64,000 nucleotides of DNA from Antennarius striatus (Eukaryota > Chordata > Actinopteri > Lophiiformes > Antennariidae). The stretch spans positions 17,099,827-17,163,826 of the forward strand of contig NC_090791.1 of the NCBI RefSeq assembly GCF_040054535.1, in the 5' to 3' direction. The notes under the pieces are model-generated. The model worked only from the letters and a program-made list of their open reading frames with translations, was not told the DNA's origin and did not search any database. A program made the translations under genes and the position numbers. This document shows, one piece after another, positions 46,501 to 59,395 of this stretch. Within the stretch, counting starts at the first letter, position 1. Each line of letters begins with the position of its first letter.

Positions 46501-49500
46501 AGTGGAAATGCTAACTGGATCAGCTGGACTGGAGATTTTGGTTGGACTGATTGGACTGGAGATTTTGTCTGGGTTGTCTGCACCACAGATTTTCCCTGGA
46601 TTGGCTGGACTGGAGATTTTGTCTGGACTGTCTGGAGTGGAGATGTTGACTTGATTGACAAGACTGGAGATTTTGCCTAGATTGGCTGCCCTGGAGATGT
46701 TGCCTGAATTGGCTGGACTGGAGAGATTGCCTGCATTGGCTTCTCTTCCCGCACTGGAGATGTTGCCTGGTTTGGCTTGAGTGGAGATGCTCCCTGAATC
46801 GGCTGGACTGGAGATTTTGCCTGAACTGGCTGGACTGGAGATTTTGCCTGAACTGGCTGGACTGGAAACTTTGTCTGGATTGTCTGCACCAGAAATTTTC
46901 CCTGGATTGGCTGGACTGGAGATATTGTCTGGATTGTCTAGACTGGAGATATTGTCTGGATTGACTAGACTGGAGAACTTCTCTGGATTGGCTAGGCTCA
47001 GGATGTTGCCTGGGTTGGCTTGAGTGGAAATGCTAACTGGATCAGCTGAACTGGAGATTTTGGTTGGACTGGTTGGACTGGAGATTTTGTCTGGATTGTC
47101 TGCACCACACATGTTCCCTGGATTGGCTGGACTGGAGATTTTGTCTGGACTGTCTGGACTGGAGATGTTGACTTGATTGACAAGACTGGAGAACTTGCCT
47201 GGATTGGCTGGGCTCAGGATGTTGCCTGGGTTGGCTTGAGTGGAAATGCTAACTGGATCAGCTGGACCGGACATTTTGGTTGGACTGATTGGACTGGAGA
47301 TTTTGTTTGGATTGTCTAGACTGGAGATGTTGACAGGATTGACTAGATTGGAGAACTTTCCGGGATTGGCTGGGCTCAGGAAGTTGCCTGGGTTGGCTTG
47401 AGTGGAAATGCTAACTGGATCAGCTGGACTGGAGATTTTGGTTGGACTGATTGGACTGGAGATTTTGTCTGGTTTGTCTGTACCACACATTTTCCTTGGA
47501 TTGGCTGGACTGGAGATTTTGTCTGGATTGGCTGGACTGGAGATTATGCCTGGATTGGCTGGGCTCAGGATGTTGCCTGGGTTGGCTTGAGTGGAAATGC
47601 TAACTGGATCAGCTGGACCGGAGATTTTGGTTGGACTGATTGGACTGGAGATTTTGTTTGGATTGTCTGCACCACAGATTTTCCCTGGAGTGTCTGGACT
47701 GGAGATGTTGACTTGATTGACAAGACTGGAGATTTTGCCTAGATTGGCTGCCCTGGAGATTTTGTTTGGATTGTCTAGACTGGAGATGTTGACAGGATTG
47801 ACTAGACTGGAGAACTTGCCTGGATTGGCTGGGCTCAGGATGTTGCCTGGGTTGGCTTGAGTGGAAATGCTAACTGGATCAGGTGGACCGGAGATTTTGG
47901 TTGGACTGGAGATTTTGTCTGGTTTGTCTGCACCACACATTTTCCCTGGATTGGCTTCTCTTCCTGCACTGGAGATGTTGCCTGGTTTGGCTTGAGTGGA
48001 GATGCTCCCTGAATCGGCTGGACTGGAGATTTTGCCTGAACTGGCTGGACTGGAAACTTTGTCTGGATTGTCTGCACCAGTGATTTTCCTTGGATTGGCT
48101 GGACTGGAGTTATTGTTTGGATTGTCTAGACTGGAGATGTTGACAGGATTGACCAGACTGGAGAACTTGCCTGGATTGGCTTGGCTCAGGATGTTGCCTG
48201 GGTTGGCTTGAGTGGAAATGCTAACTGGATCAGCTGGACCAGAGATTTTGGTTGGACTGATTGGACTGGAAATTTTGTCTGGATTGTCTGCACCACAGAT
48301 TTTCCCTGGATTGGCTGGACTGGAGATTTTGTTTGGATTGTCTGCACCACAGATTTTCCCTGGATTGGCTGGACTGGAGATTTTGTTTGGATTGTCTAGA
48401 CTGGAGATGTTGACAGGATTGACTAGATTGGAGAATTTGCCTGGATTGGCTGGGCTCAGAATGTTACCTGGGTTGGCTTGAGTGGAAATGCTAACTAGAT
48501 CAGCTGGACCGGAGATTTTGGTTGGACTGATTGGACTGGAGATTTTGTCTGGATTGTCTGGACTGGAGATGTTGACTTGATTGACAAGACTGGAGAATTT
48601 GGCTGGATCGGCTTCTCTGCCTATACTGGAAATGTTGCCTGGGTTGGCTTCAGTGGAGATGCTTCCTGGATCGGCTGGACGGGTGTCTTTTCCTGGACTT
48701 TTGTCATTGGGGATTTTTCCTGGGTTGGGTGCACTGGAGAATTTCCCAGGACTGGCTGGACTGGACATCTTAACTGAATTGGCTGGATTGGCGATTTTGC
48801 CTGGACTGGCTAGACTGGAGGTGTTGCCAAGATTGGCTGGACTGGAGATTTTGCCTGGATTGGATGTACTGGAGATTTTGCCTGGACTGGTTGCATTCGA
48901 GATGTTCCATGGACAGCCTAAACTGGAGAGATTGCCTGCATTTGCTGGACTGGAGAGTTTGTCTGAACTGGTTGGAGTAGTGATTGTGGATGTACTGTTT
49001 GGACTGTAAATGTTGGCAGGACTGGAGATTTTATTTCGATTGGCTGCCCTGGACAATTTCCCACGACTTGCTGGACTGGACATTTTGCCTGGATTGGCTG
49101 GATTGGAGATTTTGCCTGGACTGGCTAGACTGGGGTTTTTGCCAGAATTGGCTGTACTGGAGATGTTGTGTGGACAGCCTGGACTAGACATTTTGCGCAA
49201 ACTGGCTGGACTGGAGATGTTGCCTTTGCTGGCTGGACTGGAAATTTTGCCTGCATTTGCTGCATTGGAGACTTTGCCTTGACTGGCTATATTCGAGATG
49301 TTGCATGGACATCCTAGACTGGAAAGTTTGCCTGCATTTGCTGGACTGGAGATTTTGCCTGGATAGTTGACACCGGAGATTTTTCCTGGATTGGTTGCTC
49401 TGGCTGCACTGGAGATTTTGCCAAAACTGGCTGGAGTAGCGATTGTGCCATGACTGTTCAGACCGAAGATTTTGGCAGGACTGAAGATTTTCCCTGGATT

Positions 49501-50477
49501 GGCTGCCCTGGAGATTTTGCCGGAACTAGCTGGAGCAGCAATTCTGCCTGGATTGTTCGTACTGGAGATTTTCCCTGGATTGGCTGGATTGAAGATTTTT
49601 CCTGGACTAGCTGGGATGGGGATCTTGCCTGCATTAAGTGCACTGGAAATTTTCCCTGCATTGGGTGGACTGGAGATTTTGCCTAAACTGGCTGGAGTAG
49701 CGACTGTGCCTGGACTGTTCAGACCCAAGATTTTGGCAGGACTGAAGATTTTCCCTGGATTGGCTGCCCTGGAGATTTTGCCGGAACTACCTGGAGCAGC
49801 AATTCTGCCTGGATTGTTCGTACTGTAGATTTTCCCTGGATTGGCTGGATTGAAGATTTTTCCTGGACTAGCTGGGATGGGGATCTTGCCTGCATTAAGT
49901 GCACTGGAAATTTTCCCTGTATTGGGTGGACTGGAGATTTTGCCTAAACTGGCTGGAGTAGCGATTGTGCCTGGACTGTTCAGACTGGAGATTTTGCCTG
50001 GATTGGCTGCCCTGGAGATTTTCCCTGGATTGGCTGGATTGAAGATTTTGCCTGGACTAGCTGGGATGGGGATCTTGCCTGCATTAAGTGCACTGAAGAT
50101 TTTCCCTGTATTGGGTGGACTGGAGATTTTGCCTGGACTGGCGGAAGTGGAGATTTTGCCTAGATTTTGTGGACTGGAGGATTTGCCTGGACTTGCTGTT
50201 TTAGAGATATTTCCTGGATTGGCTACTTTTGGTGAACTGAAGATGTTGCCTGCACTGGCTGGACTGGAGATTTTGCCTGGACTAGCTGGACTGGAGATGT
50301 TCCTTGGATTGGCTGGTCTGGAGAATTTTGCCTGGATTGGCTGGACTGGAGATGTTGCCTGGATTGGCTGCACTAGAGATTTTTCTTCGATTAGCTGGAC
50401 TTGAGATGTTGCCTGGACTGGCTGGTCTGGAGATTTTGCCTGGGCTGACTGTGTTGGAGATTTTGCCTGGAATGGCC
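34550..50477. repeat. giant minisatellite, 27-bp unit built of 9-bp modules, about 590 units
   Basis: The plus-strand consensus unit is three modules: CTGGATTGG, CTGGACTGG and AGATTTTGC. The first two are near-copies of each other. Units of 18 and 36 bp also occur. The consensus has no stop in any of six frames (minus: SPANPGKIS, QPIQAKSPV, SQSRQNLQS; plus: GLAGLEILP, LDWLDWRFC, WIGWTGDFA). The plus strand is strongly G/T-skewed (G10 T9 A4 C4 per unit). Organisation: diverged monomers at 34.55-42.3 kb, higher-order repeats at 42.3-48.6 kb and mixed units to 50.48 kb, with smaller local duplications such as one shifted by 261 bp near 49.46/49.72 kb. Confidence 0.97.
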
Positions 50478-50505
50478 GCAATTTTCCAAGTATGTAGCTT
50501 GACAT
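34987..50505 (-). other. 5,172-codon open frame through the minisatellite; not called as a gene
   Basis: One minus-strand frame is open from an ATG at 50505 to a stop at 34987-34989. After about 60 residues in the QAKSPVQPI phase it changes once, near 50325, to the SPANPGKIS phase. It keeps that phase for about 15.3 kb. The predicted product is a Ser/Pro/Asn/Lys-rich 9-residue repeat with no signal peptide, membrane segment or known domain. No promoter, intron or poly(A) signal was recognised. The unit codons in this frame are almost all two changes away from a stop, so openness alone is weak evidence of coding. Translation is possible but unproven. Confidence 0.2.
44227..48427. repeat. 2,142-bp tandem duplication inside the minisatellite
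   Basis: Segment 44227-46285 recurs at 46369-48427, an offset of exactly 2,142 bp (238 modules of 9 bp). I saw no difference in the places compared. Differences appear immediately outside (for example TAGACTGG versus TAGATTGG at 46285/48427, and CTAACTAGATC versus CTAACTGGATC at the left edge). Confidence 0.9.
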
Positions 50506-50639
50506 TATAATGCTCTATCCCACAACTGCCACTCATTTGCAAATAAATAGTTACATGGCAATCTTTCAACATCAAAAACCATCAGATGAAAACACTTTGA
50601 TGTTGGGCATTCCATAGCAATGCATTCTTCACAACAATA

Positions 50640-50755
50640 TTTTCTTTGAATATTTTTTTTTGTTATGCCCGGAGTGTACCTTGCCTAAGGACCTTGCTGG
50701 GATAGGCTCCAGCAACCCTGCGACATTGGAAAAAGTGGGTAGATAGATCACGGAC
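50640..50755 (+). repeat. SINE-like repeat tail
   Basis: GCTGGGATAGGCTCCAGCAA followed by CCCTGCGACATTGGA and a GGTAGATAGAT end matches the 3' tail of the family at 54314-54680. Confidence 0.65.
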
Positions 50756-51900
<1,145 letters not shown>

Positions 51901-51929
51901 ACATCCCACTTCAATACAGTGATGTAATG

Positions 51930-52190
51930 TAGGTAGATTTCAACTTCTGCACATTCAGGAACCTGATAAGATAGAAAGACGAGGGAGAAAGCCAGTGTAA
52001 GACATTGTGCATAGGTAGATCAAAGGTAGTGCTTAGATCTACCTATGCACTAGCTTTGATCTATGGTCAAAGCTAGTGCATAGCTTTGGTCTACCCTGAA
52101 AGCTTTGACCCTGACCTACTCTGAAAGTAGGTCAGGGTAAGTCGTGGGATGTTGCAGTTTCTGACTGCTTTGGTTCTAGTTTGTATTGTT
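51930..52190 (+). repeat. dispersed repeat, copy 3 of 3, with internal fold-backs
   Basis: Contains AGGAACCTGATAAGATAGAA and GAAAGTAGGTCAGGGTAA as in the copies at 4415 and 33340. It carries two nested inverted repeats: 13-bp arms 52010-52022/52036-52048 and 17-bp arms 52043-52059/52067-52083. Confidence 0.7.
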
Positions 52191-52228
52191 TTTATGTCAA
52201 GCAATTTAGATTATTCATTTTGTGAAAG

Positions 52229-52300
<72 letters not shown>
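52229..52300 (+). repeat. (GATT)n microsatellite
   Basis: Eighteen GATT tetranucleotides without interruption. Confidence 0.97.
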
Positions 52301-52493
52301 TACAGTTCTTTGTTACATTAAATACAGGCTTTGTTACGTGGGTTACTTATGGATAGTGGCAGGCTGTGCATTTCACACTTGTGCCTTCAGTGATGTTCAA
52401 CTTAGTGAGACTTGCATTAATACATCGCATAATACTGTAAGTGGATCCCACTGCTGCCACTAATGTAACATTCAGGACTGAGGTGTTTACAAC

Positions 52494-53246
52494 CAGGGCT
52501 TTGAACCAGATTTGTTTGCCAATCGGTTTGTTCCGAACAGAAACAGTATTATAATGTTTCAGTTTTACGTTCCACCCACGAACTAACGTTCCTGAACCAG
52601 TTAGAACAAAAAAGTACAGTTCCCGAAGCGGTTAATAACGTTCCTTGTAAATATAAATAAGTAGGTAGCTTTAGGATTTTATATTGACAATTAAAGCAAT
52701 TAGTTTCCATACATTACATTTGTCCCTGCAGTAGACACCATTGATCCAGTTATGGAAAAGAGGATGGAGAATCAAAGGAAGTTCGAGAAGTTGCGGCAGC
52801 TTATGATGCAACAAAGTTTGCGTATAACAGAGCCTACCGGGAAACGAAGACAGTGTCGCTCTGAACAAAGCATCTTGTGATCAGTCAAGAACAGAAAGAA
52901 AAAACGATAAATGTCCCGAGCGTCGGAGGAAGTTTCCCAAAGGAGACTAACTGCTACAAAGCGGGGATTTCTGCTCTGAAAAATGCTAGCAGCCAATAGG
53001 CTCATGTCTAAATCAAACATTTTTTAAGATTGACAGACTGCAACGTTTACCTGCTATAAATATAATCGAGGTTGAGAGACTGCCTTTTCCTTGACTGTTG
53101 GTGATATGCCTCAACTTCTCTCCACTCTCATCATGCATTGAGTGAATGAAAGGAAGGGAAACATGAGGACTGATATTTTTTTCAAGAACAAAAAAAAAAA
53201 AGTTGCCTGGTTTTATTTTCGTTCGTTGAACCGTTTCAAAGCCCTG
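52494..53246. mobile_element. hAT-like non-autonomous element, second copy
   Basis: It begins CAGGGCTTTGAACCAG and ends CCGTTTCAAAGCCCTG, giving a 12-bp perfect terminal inverted repeat and the same end sequence as 3725-4873. At 753 bp it lacks the insertion seen in the other copy. No transposase was recognised. Confidence 0.7.
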
Positions 53247-54313
53247 TTTGTCACGTCTATTAATTGGGACAAAAAAAATCACTTCTGAAAAGGCGTTAGC
53301 CCTACTCCTTTCATTGTCACTCGCACAGAAGATCCCGGCCACACTTTTACAGACGTCACACAACTACGTCACAGAACTAAAACTGACTGAAATGACCATC
53401 GTTTATGACGCAACAGCTAGAGAAACAAAATACATACATACACTAACACACTCCTGGATGATGTATCACCTCTTACGTGTATAAAACGGGTTATTCCCTA
53501 GCAGTGTCACGGTTCGGTGTTGCTGCTCCGCTATGCTGGGGTGTGGCAGGAGACACCTGTCCCTCATCTCAACACGTGGACTTGATCAGGCTGATTAGCC
53601 AGAGCCTTTTGAAGACTGACTCTCTTTTGGTTCTGTGCCAGATTGTTTGTACCCTTGCCCGCACGTCTAGTTTGCTGGACTTTGTGAGTTTTCTTGTGTT
53701 TCCAGGATTTTTACGTTATTGATTAAAATATGATTGAAAGCTTCACCACGAGTATTCTGCATTTGGGTCCAAACCCTGCCCTCCATGACAAGCAGTGACA
53801 GCGTTATAAAGATGCAAGTGTCTTTTAAATATGAAAAGTTAAATAAAATGCTTGTAGTCACCAAAACAGCTGTTCAAATGACTTTTTTAAACACAAAATC
53901 CATTCTCCTTTCTTTCCTCAAGAACGCTTCGATCAGTTGGTTGTACAGTTTATCTGTGTGTGTTAATTCCAGCAACAAATTTGCTAGTTCAGGAATCGTA
54001 CGGGATCGGAAGAGCTTCTCTTCAAATGTGCGTCTGCATAGCCTCTGAACAGCGCCTCCTTCTCAGAATAAGTATCCAATCACACGACACGTACATGTCA
54101 GGTGAACATAAAGCCAGCTCGTGATCTGATTGGCTGTTGCATCTGACTATTAACTATTTGTGCCCATTCACTCACAGTGCAGGGGGACCTGCATTTTAGA
54201 TTCTGAAGGTCCTGGGCAGACACAAGCTAGCTGAATTCTGATTGGATAAAAACTCTCTGTCCCATAAACAGAACACTGACCCAGTGTTGGCCTGTGTAAT
54301 ATTAGATCACAAC

Positions 54314-54680
54314 GTCCATCCATTCATCCATTTTCTTATCACCGTGTTATCCGCTGTGGTGGGTCACGGGGAGCTGGAGCCTGTCCCAGCTGGCTTGGGC
54401 GTGAGGCGGGGGAAACTCTGGACGCGACGCCAGTACACCGCAGAGCCACACAGAGACACAGACGACCACACACACACACACACTCACATCCGCAGTCAAT
54501 TTGGGACCAGCCAATCCACAGGAAACACATGTTTTTGGAGGTGGGAGGAAGCCGGAGAACCCGGAGAGAACCCACGCAGACACGGGTAGAACATGCAAAC
54601 TCGGCACAGAGTGGGACTCGAACCCGTAACCACCTTTCTGAGCGGCAACAGCGCTACCCACTGTGCCACTGTTCGGCCCT
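54314..54680 (-). repeat. near full-length fish SINE-like repeat
   Basis: Read on the minus strand it starts GGCACAGTGGGTAGCGCTG (A box) and has GGTTACGGGTTCGAGTCCCA (B box, about 54625). It continues with TGCATGTTCTACCCGTGTCT, TGGCTGGTCCCAAATTGACT and a tail with GCTGGGACAGGCTCCAGCTC and a GGATGAATGGATGGA end. An internal (GT)n lies at 54469-54484. Confidence 0.85.
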
Positions 54681-54686
54681 GTACCA

Positions 54687-54689
<3 letters not shown>

Positions 54690-54738
<49 letters not shown>
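54690..54738 (+). repeat. (GT)n microsatellite
   Basis: About 24 GT units directly next to the SINE-like repeat. Confidence 0.97.
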
Positions 54739-54740
<2 letters not shown>

Positions 54741-55119
54741 AAATATATTTATTTAAGGAAAATGCATTAAATTAAATCATGATTTCTGATTTCCAGAGAA
54801 GGCCTTGCTGGCCCACCACTGCTTACGGAGGAACAAGCATAATTACAATATATTGTAGATAAAAGTGGAAATGACTTCATTCGTCCTGAATTTAGTTTCT
54901 CTTTCTGGCCACTTGAGGGCAGTGAACACTCGCTCAACGATGAGGAGAACGGAATCAATGTCAAATGTAAAAAAAAAAAAAAAAAAACGTTTTCCGGTGT
55001 CACTTTTCAAAATAAAAGAGAACTCTCCGTTGTCGGTGAAACATTCAATAAATCAGCTTTTATTTGTAAAGTGTTAAATTACATCAACAGACATTCAAAG
55101 CACCTTCCCCAGTGGCAAG

Positions 55120-55475
55120 GGCATATTCCAAAATGACAATTCCAGGATTCTTTGGGCTGAAATAGAGAAATAGTGGTTCGGGGAGCATGAGACATTTTTT
55201 TCACAGATGGATTGTCCCCCACAGTCCAGACCTGAACCCCAATGAGAATCTTTGGGATGTGCTGGAGAAAGCTTTGCCCAGCGGTCCGATCCCACCATCA
55301 TCAATGCAAGCAAGATCTTGATGAAGAAATAATGCATCACTGGATGGAAATAAATCTTGTGATATTGCAGTAGCTTATCAAAAAAATGTCACAGGAAATG
55401 CATGACGTAATCAAGGCTAAAGGTGGTCCAACAAAATATGAAAGTGTGTGACTTTTTTTTCACCAGACACTGTAT
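55120..55475 (+). pseudogene. Tc1-like transposon 3' remnant
   Basis: HRWIVPHSPDLNPNENLWDV followed by LEKALP (about 55205-55280) is the region of the third catalytic residue of Tc1 transposases. It is followed at 55420-55470 by GGTGGTCCAACAAAATATG and a CACCAGACACTGTA end typical of these elements. Everything upstream is missing. Confidence 0.75.
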
Positions 55476-56560
55476 AACATTTCATTTATTTCAGTATTTT
55501 ACTTAAATCTGAAATTATTTTAAAGTTGTTCTTTTTTTATTTCCCTTGGACCTCACTATTTCTTGCTTTTTCTTCTGTTCTTGCTACCGCCTTCCCCTTC
55601 TGATTAAATACATCTCCAAAGTATTATTACTGTATTGTGAGTCACTTTGTTTCTCCTGATTGCCTCTTTCATTTTGTTGCTGTGTGATCTGGTTATTATG
55701 CCTCTTCATACAAATTATTTTCATGTCATGTGGGCTTAAAAACCTATTTATCCTTGTTTATTTTTCCTACGCATGACCCAGGCCTTATCCGTGTATATTT
55801 AGCTGTTTTCCTACGTTTATCCTCTTCTGTTGGTGTTTTGGCTGTGATGCTGTCATGCTTCTTGAATCTTTTCCTCATTCCTCCTTACAATTGCCATCTT
55901 GTGGTGACGGTGACTGGTTTGCGGTGTGCAGATTTATTCTGTCTTTTGTCAGATTTCTGTTGCTTTTGCACATGCATTGCTGTAAGGTGTGTTCACACCA
56001 GTCCTGTCTCTCACAATCGGGCCTGTCTGCGCTATCAATGAAGTAAATGATCTGTCTTTATACGTACCAATCTAACCTGACCATTCTAGTGATTGGGGTC
56101 AGGGTTCACTTTAATGTAACTGACCTGCTGGGCTTTGGTGGAGGTGTGTACAGTACTTTCCTGTCTCTGCTTCGGGTTTGGTTGCTTCAGCCAGCTGAAG
56201 TCGCTGGATCTCCATGCTGGAGGTGGAGCTGCTCCCACCTCCAAACACCCTGGAAGAGCCAGCAGGTCACCCCCCCGCAGGTGGGCTGACCTGTCAGTTC
56301 CAGCAGTGACGCACACGGGGCTTGGCGCCCCGGGCCAATTGGCTGCTGCTTGCGATCCAAGGACATCCTCCCCCCTGCCTGGGGGTTGGGGGGTTAGTTT
56401 ATCATGTCAGATGCTGATGTGAATCTAATGAGTGGGGCAAACATCTAATTCACACCGATGGGAGAGAGGATGAAAAAAAGATAGATTGGGGGGGGGGGGT
56501 AGAGGAAAAATAGAGGAAAGACAGAAGGGATGAGGGGGAAGGACGCAAGAGCAGAGAGAG
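55476..56560. other. intergenic, nothing recognised
   Basis: AT-rich to 56000, then increasingly GC-rich towards the putative promoter. The segment 56190-56400 is C-rich but has no supported exon. Confidence 0.4.
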
Positions 56561-56599
56561 AGAGAGGGAGGGAGGTAGAGATGCAGTGATGGTGAGGGA

Positions 56600-56747
56600 G
56601 GGGGAGGAGAGGGAGGAGCAGGGGGGAGGCAGGCGCTCAGTCTGTTCGCCCGCCGGAGGAACGAGCAGCAGCGGGACAATGGAGCGTCTCTGCCGCGGCC
56701 CCTAACGGACACCGGGCTGGCTCCGCAACACGCCGGGATTTTCTACG
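56600..56747 (+). promoter_or_regulatory. probable promoter and first exon of a downstream plus-strand gene
   Basis: A purine-rich stretch (56560-56635) is followed by CpG-rich sequence ending TTCTACG at a consensus donor GTAAGG (56748). It contains a short upstream frame, ATGGAGCGT to TAA (56679-56705, MERLCRGP). No coding continuation was found in the remaining 7 kb. It looks like a 5' UTR exon of a gene with a long first intron. The gene cannot be named. Confidence 0.45.
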
Positions 56748-56823
56748 GTAAGGTCGCTGCGGATCGGATCCTCCGTCCGGTTGTGTCTGGAGCGGTTTGA
56801 CGGGTGTTTGGATTTAAATCCAG

Positions 56824-56955
56824 CGAGAAAGAGAGAAGAGAAGAGAGAAAAGAGAGGAGAGAAAAGAGAGGAGAGAGGAGAGAAAAGAGAGGAGAGAGGA
56901 GAGAGGAGAGAGGAGAGAGGAGAGAGGAGAGAGGAGAGAGGAGAGAGGAGAGAGG
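56824..56955 (+). repeat. (GAGAG/GAGAA)n purine tract
   Basis: About 130 bases made only of A and G, in imperfect GAGAGGA and GAGAAAA units. It starts some 75 bases after the putative donor at 56748. Confidence 0.95.
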
Positions 56956-57030
56956 CTGCAGGAAGGAAGCGACGCAGCGCAGCGGACAGACACCCAGCAG
57001 GGCCTGCCGTCCTTCCGTCTGCTGCTGGGG

Positions 57031-57171
<141 letters not shown>

Positions 57172-57727
57172 TTGACGGGAAACGTCAGTGGGCTGCGGTG
57201 GAAAAGCGTGAGCAGACGAGTATCCGGAATATCACATCCGCGCTGCTTGTCCTCCGAAGAACGTTGCGCAGAACTCCTTTACAAATCCTGATGTTTTTTA
57301 TTCGCAGTAACCGCAGGCTGTATTAAACAGCTCTGATCGTGTTAAATAAGATTGATTTAGAAACGTTGAACAATTCTAGAGAATTCGGCGTGGTGTGTTT
57401 TCTCAATTATGTGTTTTAAATACCATTTAAACTAAATCTTAAAGTGCGGACACAGTGGACGTCGCCTCCCGCTACGGCGTCTTCTGACAGGAGGTAAACA
57501 CGCAAACCACACATAAAAGTTGTCATTTTAGCTGTAGTGGGATCTGCTCTGTGTGTCACACGCAAGCCGATTTGACCACCGTGTCGAAGTCGTTCAGGGC
57601 AGCCGTCAGATTTATCTCCATCATGACTAGCGTGACGACAAAAACAACGCCGCCATTAAAAGCTCGGTTTTGGGAATGGAGGTTCGGAGCGATCCGCGTG
57701 TCGCCGCCAACAAAGCCTTCCTCTCGC

Positions 57728-57783
57728 CAGCAGCAGCAGCAGCAGTGTGTGCGTGCGTGTGTGTGTGTGTGTGCGTGCGTGTG

Positions 57784-57849
<66 letters not shown>
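57728..57849 (+). repeat. (CAG)n then (GT)n compound microsatellite
   Basis: Five to six CAG units are followed by about 100 bases of GT with several GTGC interruptions. Confidence 0.96.
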
Positions 57850-58642
57850 CCAGATCGAACCGCTGCACGGGGCCGTGGGCCAGAGCTCCACGACAGATGC
57901 GGTTATTGTCGATGGGGATGGATGGAGTCATTGTAGTTACAATAATGCGCCTTCTGTTGGACAGTGACGCAGACTGACGCACAGATCCAGAGATGCTGTC
58001 CGGGCGTGGAGACTGAGAGAGACTCCTGTTCGGACCGGGGGGGGGGTCTGAATGTCAGGGGAGAAACATCTCCAGCCCTGCAGGGACTGAAGGGACTGGT
58101 TGCACCGCTCCAGTCCTCATAGGAAAACCTGTTTTTGAAGTAACATGTCATTTAGAAAGCAAGATCTGTGCTGGAGCCTGTACTTAGTGAAGGGAGGGGC
58201 CGTGCAGACACCTCCCACAGTAGCTGGTAAGCACATGCATGCTTCCTCCTACCCCAGGGGGAAATGCACATGTCAGCAGTCACTGGTGTCCGTGTGATGA
58301 GGATCCCTGTCTGCAGACGAGCTCACATCTGTGGGTAGACACAACTCACTGGGGTGTGTTCCAGAGATGGGGGGTGGTGGGGGTGGTGGTGTGAATCAGT
58401 GATGGTGGCGTTCATGACCGGGAGCGCACAAGACCAGAATGAACCGCTTATCTGTTCTGTCCTGTCCTCTGGTCATGTAGTGGAACATTTAAAACTGAAC
58501 TGGGATCTGTTTTTGGCTGTTTTTGTTTGTCATGTTTGTCCACGTGTCAGTGCGATTATTCCAAAAGTTTTATTTCAGACATGGCGTACAGGCCAAGGAA
58601 AGGTCATTCAGAGTTTGGTGTTGGCTCAAATATAATTAAGTA

Positions 58643-58816
58643 TAGTATTTTACGTACTATAAGGCGCACCTAAAAGCCTTTAATTTTCTCAAGAAGCTGA
58701 CAGTGCGCCTTATAACCCAGTGCGCCTTATAACCCAGTGCGCCTTATAACCCAGTGCGCCTTATAACCCAGTGCGCCTTATAACCCAGTGCGCCTTATAG
58801 TGCGGGAAATATTGTA
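58643..58816. mobile_element. MITE of the CAGTATTTTCC family, copy C, with expanded 17-bp units
   Basis: The ends AGTATTTTACGTACTATAAG and CGGGAAATATTGTA are the family ends. The interior holds five exact 17-bp units GTGCGCCTTATAACCCA (58702-58786) plus a partial sixth. The units are far more uniform than in copy B. Confidence 0.8.
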
Positions 58817-59333
58817 ATGCTTAAAATTCTTAGACAACATTTGATCTATCTTCAACAGCAACCAAGATAGATCCTTTTATCTTGAATTAAATTCAAGATA
58901 AAATGAATAGTCAGGTTCCTGGTTGTGGGGGGGCAGGTTGTCATGAAGGAGTCACATTGTGTGGGTCAGTCATGAGGCCAGTACTTTTTAAGTGTGGTGA
59001 TATAATGAGGAAACTGAGCTGACGTTACAAAACGTCTGTGTGCCGTCACGTAACAGCACCCATATATATGCAAGGGAACCTGAGTTGATGCTCATGTTGA
59101 ATTCACAATTCAACGTGATGATGCTTCTGGGGGCTGCAGTCAGATTGTGTTTGTCTGTGTGATGTGTTGCAGGATTGTGTGTGTCAGTGTGTGTTTATCA
59201 GTGCAACCAGGAGGCTGCCGGCGCAGTCGTCCTAACAATAGCAGGAAAAAGGCCAGGAGTCATGTTTGCTGAGTGTGTGAGGGGCTCACAAAGGTTACTG
59301 CCTTGCATTGGACTTGCTTAACTTCACATAATC

Positions 59334-59338
59334 AGTGT

Positions 59339-59395
<57 letters not shown>
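59334..59395 (+). repeat. (GT)n(GA)n compound microsatellite
   Basis: About 18 GT units followed by about 11 GA units. Confidence 0.97.

Noticed and set aside
34550-50477. CRISPR-like regular repeat array
   Set aside because: Units are contiguous without unique spacers, the host is a vertebrate and no cas genes are present.
34559-50575. Dozens of open frames of 60-235 codons on both strands in the satellite, including leucine-rich GLAGLEILP repeats
   Set aside because: The 27-bp consensus has no stop in any frame, so these frames follow from the repeat itself. The 9-residue period does not match leucine-rich repeat domains.
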